A DNA stretch of 11,871 nucleotides from SZUA-359 sp039809125 (lineage in GTDB: Bacteria; Patescibacteriota; Saccharimonadia; Saccharimonadales; Saccharimonadaceae): the NCBI GenBank assembly GCA_039809125.1, contig JBDHUM010000023.1, forward strand, positions 1 to 11,871, given 5' to 3'. Position numbers and translations under genes: made by a program. How positions within the stretch are numbered: the first letter of the stretch is position 1; every line of letters begins with the position of its first letter. The notes below the pieces were generated by a model. The model was not told the DNA's origin and did no database searches. It saw only the letters and a list, made by a program, of their open reading frames with translations. Shown in pieces: positions 1 to 5,978 of the stretch.

Positions 1-87
1 TTGGCCGCCAAAGCGTTTAACGCCAAGGCGCGGGCCGGCATTGTTGTGGACGTTTTTTGATGAACCGCCAGCTTTGACGTGTGACAT
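1..87 (-). CDS. rpmA: 50S ribosomal protein L27, 5' part (cut by window edge)
   Basis: The first 29 codons read from position 87 leftwards and run off the edge. The peptide begins MSHVKAGGSSKN and continues with RLGVKRFGGQ, the conserved L27 N-terminus, whose flexible tail reaches toward the peptidyl-transferase centre of the 50S subunit. The start is fixed by a strong SD (AAAGGAG, 93-99) five bases upstream. The protein begins directly with the mature-type tail and lacks the N-terminal extension that Firmicutes remove with the Prp protease. The usual upstream partner rplU (L21) is absent; the upstream gene is an RNA methyltransferase, and rpmA has its own good promoter (124-152). The visible part is GC-rich compared with its neighbours, as expected for a highly expressed gene. 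Confidence 0.95.
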   Translation of the reverse strand, partial: MSHVKAGGSSKNVHNNAGPRLGVKRFGGQ

Positions 88-92
88 AGAAA

Positions 93-99
93 CTCCTTT
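93..99 (-). promoter_or_regulatory. Shine-Dalgarno sequence of rpmA
   Basis: On the minus strand the sequence is AAAGGAG, five bases before the ATG at 87-85. It is one of only three strong SD sequences in the window (the others serve xseB and the EF-hand gene), and it contrasts with the SD-less, apparently leaderless starts of most other units here. Confidence 0.85.
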
Positions 100-123
100 A
101 AATTGACAAAAATAATCTCTACC

Positions 124-152
124 ATTGTACTCTGTTTGTCTTTGTTCGTCAA
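124..152 (-). promoter_or_regulatory. sigma70-type promoter of rpmA
   Basis: On the minus strand there is a -35 box TTGACG (152-147), a 17-bp spacer and a -10 box TACAAT (129-124). The predicted +1 is near 117, giving a leader of about 30 nt that contains the rpmA SD. The -35 box lies just two bases beyond the stop codon (154-156) of the upstream methyltransferase, so rpmA can be transcribed independently of it. This is the best match to consensus in the window. Confidence 0.85.
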
Positions 153-153
153 G

Positions 154-1326
154 CTATCGTTTGGTCATTACGAGCAATTCACGGGCGACAACTTGATCGG
201 GACGATAATAGAGAAGCTGCCGAGGTGAGAGGTTGGTAAATGTATGAGACTCAAGGCCATACGATTCGAGCTTATCTATAAGTGGTAGATGAGTAAAACT
301 ACCATCAAGTCTGCGCCAAGCAGGGATCGCTAAACAGATAGAGGTGCCAGGCGTGAGCTGACCAGAAATATTCTTTAGAAACGCACCGATAATATGATTG
401 CAATTACCGCGAACCTCAGCAAGCTTTTCTGGTCGGGGCGGGGCTGAGAAAGGTTGGCCAAGGTATGTCTCGGAAACGACTCGACTGACATGAGGTGGCC
501 AACGGCCAGTGGTGGCATCGGCTTCAGCCACCGAGTAAGTTGATTGTAGTCGATATTTCGTGTGCAGCCAAGCTAAGTTTGTCTGGGTGTATGCGACCAT
601 TTTACTATTTAGATCGGTACCGATAGTATTCAGTCCCAATAAGTTGGCTTCTTGCAAGACGACACCAGTACCGCAAAAAGGGTCAAGTACGATTGCAGGC
701 GTGATTTCATCTGAACGATTGGCGAGATTAATCATAAGCCTAGCTAGTTTTGGCGGAAGCATACCTACAAAAGCATCGCGCTTGGGCCGTCCCTGATCAC
801 GCTTCGCGAGAGCAGAAATATTCTGCGCACCGAGGCTTTCGGCGATTACAGTACGGCCGTTTTTACCTGCTATAATCAATAGCTCTATCTTGTTTGGACT
901 AAGACCTAGTTTGTTGTGGTGGCTAACAGCTGTATTATGGGCAGTCTCGGCATTTGGGATAAGTCTGAGGCTGACGTTTTTTTCATGTAATTTTTTCTTT
1001 AGGGAAATACCAGTTTTTTGAATATCGCGCGGCGAAGTGGACAGACCGTACACACTGATACCGAGCGTAATTTTATGATCGCTTGTTTGCCACGCATCGG
1101 TGTAGTGCTTAGTTAAATACTGGCTGATTTCGCGCCACGAAGAAGGGTGCAATTCTCTCACCACTCGACCAGCTTTTTGCGTACCCCCTAGGCGTGTAAC
1201 ATCAAGAACATCGGTTTCAACTAAGGCTGACTCTGCACTACACCAATGCACGCGATTGCCGCCGTAAAGCGCTTCAAGCTCAGCCATACCGAGCGCAGGT
1301 TGACGACCAAGTATCGCGATGATCAT
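154..1326 (-). CDS. Trm11/COG1041-like SAM-dependent RNA methyltransferase
   Basis: This 390-residue protein resembles the Trm11/TrmG10 (UPF0020, COG1041) family, which methylates guanine N2 in tRNA. A THUMP-like N-terminal half (about 1-175) is followed by a linker with the family signature RPKRDAFVGMLPPKLA (180-195). A Rossmann methyltransferase domain follows, with motif I LDPFCGTG (214-221) and the acidic motif II GTDLN (236-240). The C-terminus contains YYRPDQVVARE, as in other CPR members by my recollection. The expected catalytic (D/N)PPY is replaced by SETYLGQP (285-292), so the exact reaction is uncertain. The gene diverges from the flippase-like gene, and their promoters share one palindrome. 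The ATG at 1326 has no SD, and the predicted +1 is at 1327, so the mRNA is probably leaderless. The RNA target cannot be read from the sequence. Confidence 0.8.
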   Translation of the reverse strand: MIIAILGRQPALGMAELEALYGGNRVHWCSAESALVETDVLDVTRLGGTQKAGRVVRELHPSSWREISQYLTKHYTDAWQTSDHKITLGISVYGLSTSPRDIQKTGISLKKKLHEKNVSLRLIPNAETAHNTAVSHHNKLGLSPNKIELLIIAGKNGRTVIAESLGAQNISALAKRDQGRPKRDAFVGMLPPKLARLMINLANRSDEITPAIVLDPFCGTGVVLQEANLLGLNTIGTDLNSKMVAYTQTNLAWLHTKYRLQSTYSVAEADATTGRWPPHVSRVVSETYLGQPFSAPPRPEKLAEVRGNCNHIIGAFLKNISGQLTPGTSICLAIPAWRRLDGSFTHLPLIDKLESYGLESHTFTNLSPRQLLYYRPDQVVARELLVMTKR

Positions 1327-1333
1327 ATACCAT

Positions 1334-1343
1334 AGTATATACT
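1334..1343. promoter_or_regulatory. bidirectional promoter core: palindromic overlapping -10 boxes
   Basis: The palindrome AGTATATACT contains TATACT on the plus strand (1338-1343) and TATACT on the minus strand (1339-1334), overlapping by two bases. Placing +1 seven bases after each hexamer gives 1350 for the plus-strand gene (ATG at 1351) and 1327 for the minus-strand gene (ATG at 1326). Both transcripts would thus begin at their start codons. -35 matches are poor: on the minus strand the best is GCGACA (1363-1358, 18-bp spacer), and on the plus strand nothing convincing is seen. RNA polymerase could occupy only one direction at a time. Confidence 0.65.
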
Positions 1344-1350
1344 AGAGACA

Positions 1351-2394
1351 ATGAAGTTGTCGCTTCGAACATGGATCAGTATCATAACTTTTGTACTCAT
1401 AGTACTAATTTTATTCTTTTCACGACACGAACTTTTAAAGGCATGGCAATTGGTGCAGTCAGTTAATCTTTGGATATTAGTATTGTTTATTCCACTTCTA
1501 CTACTCAATTACTATGCTACTGGCGAGATGGTATTTTCTTATTTACGTCGCAAAAACCTCATTAAACATGTCTCGTGGCTCGAGCAAGTTCGGTTGTCGC
1601 TTGAGACGAACTTTGTCAACCATGTTATGCCAAGCGGTGGTGCTAGCGGCATAACATATATGACATTGCGACTAAAAGAATACAATGTGTCAGCAAGCAA
1701 AGCGACTATGGCGCAGGTGGTGAGATTTGCAACCGGTTTCGCGGCGTTTATTGGATTGATGGTAATCGCTGAGGTTGTGGTGACGATCGATGGTAACGTA
1801 AATCGCTGGCTGATTTTGATGACATCATCGCTTGTTAGTGTACTAGTGATGGCGATTATTGTTGGCGGATATATTTTGGTAAATGCCAACCGAGCTCGCA
1901 CTGCCTCGAGATGGATTGCCGGGACAGTGAACATACTGGCAGAAAAAGTGACATTTGGGCATAAAAAAAACCTCATAAAGTTAGGTCGCGCCGAAGAGTT
2001 TCTGCTTGATATGCATCAGGATGTGTTAGCCTTGAAAAGTGATCGACGAATTCTGATAGAGCCGTTTGTATGGGCAGTTATTTTTTTGTTCAGTGACGTG
2101 GCGATGTATTTTGTGGCGTTTTGGTCGCTAGGAGAAATTGTCAATCCCGCATCGATTTTACTTGCCTATGGGATAGCGACAATAGCCGGATTTATTGTTG
2201 TGACACCGGGAGGAGCAGGAGCATATGAAGCTTTAATGGTGAGCGTGCTCGGTATATCTGGTCTTAGTCAGGGTACAGCCCTAGCAGGTGTGGTACTGGC
2301 GCGTGTCATTATACTCTTAGTAATTTTATTGATGGGGTATGCATTTTATCAACATTCACTTATACGATATGGTGATAAAAAGAATGAACCCTAA
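1351..2394 (+). CDS. UPF0104/YbhN-type flippase-like integral membrane protein
   Basis: This 347-residue polytopic membrane protein belongs to the lysylphosphatidylglycerol-synthase transmembrane-domain family (UPF0104, YbhN/AglD-like), whose characterised members translocate or modify lipid-linked substrates. Hydrophobic segments lie at about 8-23, 40-58, 123-145, 153-178, 237-260, 265-285 and 306-333. Family marks are PSGGASG (94-100) and TPGGAGAYEALMV (285-297). There is no C-terminal aminoacyltransferase domain, so it is not a full MprF; the substrate is unknown. A loop of about 55 basic residues (179-233) probably faces the cytoplasm. The ATG at 1351 has no SD and fits a leaderless start one base after the predicted +1. 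It opens a four-gene operon, and its last 11 bases overlap xseA. Confidence 0.82.
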   Translation: MKLSLRTWISIITFVLIVLILFFSRHELLKAWQLVQSVNLWILVLFIPLLLLNYYATGEMVFSYLRRKNLIKHVSWLEQVRLSLETNFVNHVMPSGGASGITYMTLRLKEYNVSASKATMAQVVRFATGFAAFIGLMVIAEVVVTIDGNVNRWLILMTSSLVSVLVMAIIVGGYILVNANRARTASRWIAGTVNILAEKVTFGHKKNLIKLGRAEEFLLDMHQDVLALKSDRRILIEPFVWAVIFLFSDVAMYFVAFWSLGEIVNPASILLAYGIATIAGFIVVTPGGAGAYEALMVSVLGISGLSQGTALAGVVLARVIILLVILLMGYAFYQHSLIRYGDKKNEP

Positions 2395-3472
2395 GTTTAG
2401 CGTCAGTCAGTTTTTAGCGGCGGTCAATCAGACGCTCGAGTATGCCTATCCAGTTGTTGTATTAGAGGGTGAAGTAGCAAGTTTTAAAATTAATCAGGAG
2501 AAATACGTCTTTTTTGATCTAAAAGATGATTCTGCAAGCATTGGTTGTTTTATGACGGTGTGGCAACTGCGCGTACCGCTCGAAGATGGGATGAAGGTAG
2601 TTGTGAACGCACAGCCAAAATTGACACCGTGGGGCAAATTTAGTCTGACGATTCAGTCGGTGCGTCTTAGTGGTGAGGGAAGCATTAAAAAAGGCTTCGA
2701 ACTACTAAAAAGTAAATTAGAGCAAGAAGGATTATTTACTGATGATCGCAAGCGTTTGTTACCAAGTTTGCCATCAAAAATTGGCGTAATTAGCAGCACA
2801 CAGGCGGCTGGCTACGCTGATTTTATAAAAATTATCAATCAGCGCTGGGGAGGTCTTGAAATTGAGGTCGCTCACACTCAGGTGCAAGGAGAGGTAGCCC
2901 CTGACCAGATCATTAGAGCGCTTAACTATTTTAATCAACAAGCCGAACCGGTCGACGTGATAGCGATTATTCGCGGCGGTGGCAGCGCAGATGATTTGGC
3001 TGCCTTTAACGACGAGCAGCTTGTACGAGCTATTGCGGCCTCACGGATTCCCACCCTAATTGGTGTTGGACATGAAACTGACGTTACACTGGCTGATTTA
3101 GCTGGTGATGTGCGGGCAGCAACTCCGACCAATGCAGCTCAGATTATCATTCCTGATAAATATGAAATTATCGCTCAGGCAAAGCGTCGAGTGCTGCAAA
3201 TGGGCGATTATACAGTGCGGTGCATTGAAACTGACATCGACTATGTTCGTGAACGAATGATGTCAATAATAATGATAACGGAAGCGTCGCTTGACGGGAT
3301 TCAAAACGAGTTAGTTCGCCAACGTGAATTACTGCGTGTTTATGATCCAACCGAAGTATTGCGACGCGGCTACGCACTGGTACGTGGTGAGGCGGTGGTT
3401 GGAGGCATGATTGATATTGAAACGATAGCAGAAAGAATAACAGCGGAGGTAAAAAATGTCGAAAGTAGATAA
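2384..3472 (+). CDS. xseA: exodeoxyribonuclease VII large subunit
   Basis: This is the 362-residue catalytic subunit of exonuclease VII, which degrades single-stranded DNA from both ends with XseB. An OB-fold (about 1-100) is followed by the catalytic domain. Family motifs are GVISSTQAAGYADF (134-147), IIRGGGSADDL (195-205) and GVGHETDVTLADLAGD (227-242). By alignment from memory, E. coli residues D155, R205, H238 and D241 correspond to D146, R197, H230 and D233. The protein is about 90 residues shorter than the E. coli enzyme, mostly in the coiled-coil segment (about 258-320) that carries XseB. I chose the ATG at 2384 because it gives the canonical N-terminus; ATG 2369 is also possible. It overlaps the flippase-like gene by 11 bases and xseB by 17, so translation is probably coupled. 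Confidence 0.95.
   Translation: MNPKFSVSQFLAAVNQTLEYAYPVVVLEGEVASFKINQEKYVFFDLKDDSASIGCFMTVWQLRVPLEDGMKVVVNAQPKLTPWGKFSLTIQSVRLSGEGSIKKGFELLKSKLEQEGLFTDDRKRLLPSLPSKIGVISSTQAAGYADFIKIINQRWGGLEIEVAHTQVQGEVAPDQIIRALNYFNQQAEPVDVIAIIRGGGSADDLAAFNDEQLVRAIAASRIPTLIGVGHETDVTLADLAGDVRAATPTNAAQIIIPDKYEIIAQAKRRVLQMGDYTVRCIETDIDYVRERMMSIIMITEASLDGIQNELVRQRELLRVYDPTEVLRRGYALVRGEAVVGGMIDIETIAERITAEVKNVESR
3445..3449 (+). promoter_or_regulatory. Shine-Dalgarno sequence of xseB inside xseA
   Basis: GGAGG lies six bases before the xseB ATG (3456), within the last codons of xseA. This gives the small subunit its own strong initiation signal. That fits the excess of XseB over XseA in the known ExoVII holoenzyme (several XseB per XseA in E. 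coli). Confidence 0.8.
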
Positions 3473-3668
3473 AAAAATCAGTCAAAAACGCAGTGAACTT
3501 GCTGAGCTATTAGCATGGTTTGAAAGCGACGATTTTAACATAGAGCAGGCTATGGAAAAACTCGAAAGAGCTGAGCAGGTCGCGCTTGATATAGAGAGAG
3601 AGCTTCTTGAGTATAAAAATACTGTAACATTTTTAAAACAACGCTTTGATAGCGCCGAAGATACATGA
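3456..3668 (+). CDS. xseB: exodeoxyribonuclease VII small subunit
   Basis: This 70-residue, strongly helical and charged protein has the XseB pattern: an N-terminal helix with ELAELLAWFESDDFNIEQAM (15-34), then LERAEQVALDIERELLEYKN. Known XseB forms a helical hairpin that decorates the coiled coil of XseA and is needed for nuclease function. The length is normal for the family. The ATG is fixed by GGAGG six bases upstream. It overlaps xseA by 17 bases, and its stop overlaps the next start as ATGA (3665-3668), so the three genes are tightly coupled in translation. Confidence 0.93.
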   Translation: MSKVDKKISQKRSELAELLAWFESDDFNIEQAMEKLERAEQVALDIERELLEYKNTVTFLKQRFDSAEDT

Positions 3669-4180
3669 CGCCGGTTATTTTGATAGGGCTTGGTGTCATC
3701 ATTGCCTTATTTTTGCTCACTGTACTACGAGGTGCGCCATATGTACCATCGCACCGGTCTGACGTCGACAAGGCTTTTGGTGAATTATATAGCTTGACAC
3801 CCTTTGACAAGGTGGTTGATATTGGTTCGGGCGACGGAGTAGTGCTGCGTGTAGTGGCTCAGCATGGTGCAACAGGGATTGGATATGAAATTAATCCAGT
3901 ATTAGTGTTGATTTCGAAATTTTTGTGCCGTCGCTATAGTAAAATTACAATTGTCGCAGCTGATTTCTGGCGAGCAAAGCTACCCACAGACACGACGCTT
4001 GTTTATACGTTTGGTGATCGGCGTGATATCGAGAAGATGGCAAACTGGGTGCAACAACAAGCTACTCGCATCGGTAAGCCTCTTTATTTTATGAGTTATG
4101 CGTTTCGGCTATCAGCCCATCAGCCACAGCGGTCAAACCGTTCACATTTTCTTTACCTGATAGAGCCTTTACAGGACTAA
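3665..4180 (+). CDS. membrane-anchored class I methyltransferase, FAM173/ATPSCKMT-like
   Basis: This 171-residue protein has one N-terminal hydrophobic segment (about 3-20), then the short linker RGAPYVPSHRSD, then a Rossmann SAM-binding domain. Motif I is VVDIGSGDG (50-58), the ribose-binding acid is E75 in GYEINP, and a DFW motif (100-102) stands where related proteins have D.W. The order (transmembrane anchor, (A)PYVP, DIGSGDG, G.ELNP, D.W) resembles the FAM173/ATPSCKMT protein-lysine methyltransferases, which in mitochondria modify an ATP synthase subunit. The similarity is judged by eye, and the substrate here is unknown. There is no SD; translation probably restarts through the ATGA overlap with xseB. 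A promoter for the next unit starts inside its last codons. Confidence 0.72.
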   Translation: MTPVILIGLGVIIALFLLTVLRGAPYVPSHRSDVDKAFGELYSLTPFDKVVDIGSGDGVVLRVVAQHGATGIGYEINPVLVLISKFLCRRYSKITIVAADFWRAKLPTDTTLVYTFGDRRDIEKMANWVQQQATRIGKPLYFMSYAFRLSAHQPQRSNRSHFLYLIEPLQD

Positions 4181-4197
4181 TCTGCATACGCTAAAAT
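4168..4197 (+). promoter_or_regulatory. sigma70-type promoter of the 4204 gene (leaderless)
   Basis: A -35 box TTTACA (4168-4173), an 18-bp spacer and a -10 box TAAAAT (4192-4197) place +1 exactly at 4204, the A of the ATG. The -35 box lies inside the end of the preceding methyltransferase gene. No SD is present. Confidence 0.72.
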
Positions 4198-4203
4198 AGA
4201 TAC

Positions 4204-4860
4204 ATGAAACAATATCAATCACAGCTTGGCGGTATCAATATTAGTATCGTTGTGATTATCTTACTAGGCTTACTTTTAGCGGGAGTCGGGTCACTTGCTA
4301 TCTGGCTTTTCAATGAATATAGCGTGCAGCGTCAGACTATCGAAGAACAAATTGTTGCCAAAGTGAGTGAAGCCAAGAACGATCAGGCCAAAGAAGATGA
4401 AGAGAAGTATATTGAGCTTTCTAAAAAGCCGAGTCTCCGTTTAACTGGACCAGACGAGTTCGGTCGAGTGACGTTTGACTATCCGCGCAATTGGGATGTG
4501 TATATCGCAAAAGATGGCTTAAATAATGAGGGCTACGAGGCGTATCTCAATCCTGGCGGTGTTCCGCCGGTTGACACTAAAACTGACAATCGTTTCGCGC
4601 TGCGTGTTAGCGTGACTCAAGGAAAAGTCGATAAATTTCTTGAGGGATATCAAAAACAGATCGAAAAGGGCGAGGTCAAAACATCGGTCGTGTCGGCCAA
4701 TGGACATGATGGTACGCGACTTGATGGAATGATAGAAAAGGACATTCGTGGTTATATTGTGGTGTATAAGGTGGATGACAATGTTTTAACGGTTAGAACC
4801 GACGCCGAAACGTTTAAAAATGATTTTGACGCTCTAATAAAAACGATCGACTTCAAGTAG
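4204..4860 (+). CDS. membrane-anchored extracytoplasmic protein, PsbP-like fold suspected
   Basis: I do not recognise a named family with certainty. The 218-residue protein has a short N-terminus, one transmembrane helix (about 13-35), a charged helical linker rich in Q, E, K and A (about 40-75, probable coiled coil) and a C-terminal domain of alternating strands (about 77-218). The pattern F-D-YPRNWDVYIA (91-101 region) and the ending VRTDAETFKNDFDALIKTIDF resemble PsbP-like extracytoplasmic domains, where a similar ending is common. There is no lipobox cysteine and no catalytic motif, so a structural or ligand-binding role outside the membrane is the best inference. The ATG at 4204 coincides with the predicted +1. 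It is monocistronic or loosely linked to the kinase operon 30 bp downstream. Confidence 0.7.
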   Translation: MKQYQSQLGGINISIVVIILLGLLLAGVGSLAIWLFNEYSVQRQTIEEQIVAKVSEAKNDQAKEDEEKYIELSKKPSLRLTGPDEFGRVTFDYPRNWDVYIAKDGLNNEGYEAYLNPGGVPPVDTKTDNRFALRVSVTQGKVDKFLEGYQKQIEKGEVKTSVVSANGHDGTRLDGMIEKDIRGYIVVYKVDDNVLTVRTDAETFKNDFDALIKTIDFK

Positions 4861-4872
4861 TTTTTCGATTCA

Positions 4873-4881
4873 TGCTACACT
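4873..4881 (+). promoter_or_regulatory. extended -10 promoter of the kinase-regulator-recO operon
   Basis: TGCTACACT is an extended -10 element (TG, one base, TACACT at 4876-4881). The predicted +1 is about 4888, three bases before ATG 4891 and 21 before ATG 4909. No clear -35 box is seen, which is tolerable for an extended -10 promoter. Confidence 0.6.
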
Positions 4882-4890
4882 AGAAACAGG

Positions 4891-5619
4891 ATGAGTAAGG
4901 GGCAAAGTATGGGTGGATCCAACGGTAGGCCGGAGTATGCTATACCGTCGTTTGCGGCAGCGGCCCATGAATTAAAAAATCCACTTGTGCTTATTCGCCA
5001 GCTTTCGTTTGATCTAGAATACGGCAACCCCGATCAAACAGATACAACGCAACTGGCTCGACGCATTCGTCTCACAGCTGAACGCTCGCTACGATTGACA
5101 CAAGATATTACCCGGGCGCAACGGTTAGAAGATTCACTTTTTGAACTTGAGCCAATCGATGCAATTGCCCTTTGCGAGGATGTGGCGCACGAGCTGTATC
5201 CAATATTTTCGGCTAAAGGTCGTCGCCTTGAGGTGCAACCGAGACGCCGTTTGCCACTCGTGGTGGCAAATCGTGATCTACTGCGTCGAATTTTGTGCAA
5301 TTTTGCCGATAATGCTCTCCATGCTTCGGTTGATGGCCGACCGTTGCAGTTTAGAGTATCAACTAGTGGTGATGCGGATGTTACACTTAGCCTGCGCGAC
5401 TATGGTCCAGGCATATCAGCTGATATTTGGAAGCGTCTGCAGACAAAAGACCCTCTATTTCAGAAGATATCCCGTCGACCAGAGAGCAGCGGGTTAGGAC
5501 TTTATTTGAGTCGTCAATTTGCTGAAAGCATGAATGGTTCGTTGGGAGTCGTTCGTCACCATGATGGCGCTTCGTTTTTTGTTAGGATGCCTCAGTCGCA
5601 TCAATTAACACTACTATGA
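4891..5619 (+). CDS. soluble sensor histidine kinase core
   Basis: The 242-residue protein is almost only a transmitter module. The H-box is AHELKNPL with phospho-acceptor H26. The ATP-binding domain has an N-box CNFADNALHA (136-145), G1 DYGPGI (170-175) and G2 SGLGLYLS (200-207). There is no transmembrane helix, PAS, GAF or HAMP domain, so any input must come through a partner or the first 20 residues. Start choice is ambiguous. ATG 4891 lies three bases after the predicted +1. ATG 4909 (residue 7) has the better SD, AAGGGG at 4897-4902 with six bases of spacing. The stop overlaps the response regulator start as ATGA (5616-5619), which makes the two a cognate pair. The signal sensed is unknown. 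Confidence 0.9.
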   Translation: MSKGQSMGGSNGRPEYAIPSFAAAAHELKNPLVLIRQLSFDLEYGNPDQTDTTQLARRIRLTAERSLRLTQDITRAQRLEDSLFELEPIDAIALCEDVAHELYPIFSAKGRRLEVQPRRRLPLVVANRDLLRRILCNFADNALHASVDGRPLQFRVSTSGDADVTLSLRDYGPGISADIWKRLQTKDPLFQKISRRPESSGLGLYLSRQFAESMNGSLGVVRHHDGASFFVRMPQSHQLTLL

Positions 5620-5978
5620 AGAACATTTTAATTGTTGAAGATGATGTGTGGCTCAGTGAACAGTTTGCCAAGCAGATTGGAAAGTATGGATTTAATGTTT
5701 GGCGAGCGCATGACAGCTTGGATGCAATTGATCAAATCGACAAAAAAATACCAGATGTACTTGTACTCGATATCAGTTTGCCAGGAGTGAATGGCTTGGC
5801 ACTGCTACACGAAATTTCGACGCACGGCGACCTTAGCGAGATGAAAATAATTGTCTGCAGCTCGCACGCACTTTCTCAGGAAGAAATGGCTCCGTATGGA
5901 GTAAGTGTTGTGGTTGATAAAACCCGTATGGATCACTTGGCACTGGCCCATGCTGTGAAACGAGCACTTGATGAGTAG
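5616..5978 (+). CDS. single-domain response regulator (CheY-like receiver)
   Basis: A 120-residue receiver domain with no output domain. The acidic pocket is E8, D9 and D10 (VEDD, 7-10), the phospho-acceptor is D52 in VLDISLPGVNG, the hydroxyl residue is S82 or S83 (CSS, 81-83) and the conserved lysine is K102. The set is complete, so it should be phosphorylatable by the overlapping kinase gene. It must act by protein-protein contact or as a phosphorelay intermediate, because no DNA-binding domain follows. Its last eight bases overlap the recO ATG, so the receiver and a recombination-mediator protein are translationally coupled. That gene order may reflect compact packing only. Confidence 0.92.
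   Translation: MKNILIVEDDVWLSEQFAKQIGKYGFNVWRAHDSLDAIDQIDKKIPDVLVLDISLPGVNGLALLHEISTHGDLSEMKIIVCSSHALSQEEMAPYGVSVVVDKTRMDHLALAHAVKRALDE

Noticed and set aside
560..796. Plus-strand open frame of 78 codons inside the Trm11-like gene
   Set aside because: It is antisense to conserved methyltransferase motifs and shows no SD or family features.
1300..1305. TTGACG as the -35 box of the flippase-like gene
   Set aside because: The spacer to TATACT is 32 bp.
1539..1976. Minus-strand open frame of 145 codons inside the flippase-like gene
   Set aside because: It is a shadow of a conserved membrane protein; the apparent peptide has no recognisable domain.
4845..4870. T run after the stop of the 4204 gene as an intrinsic terminator
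   Set aside because: The bases before it form only a 4-bp palindrome with a one-base loop, not a stable hairpin.
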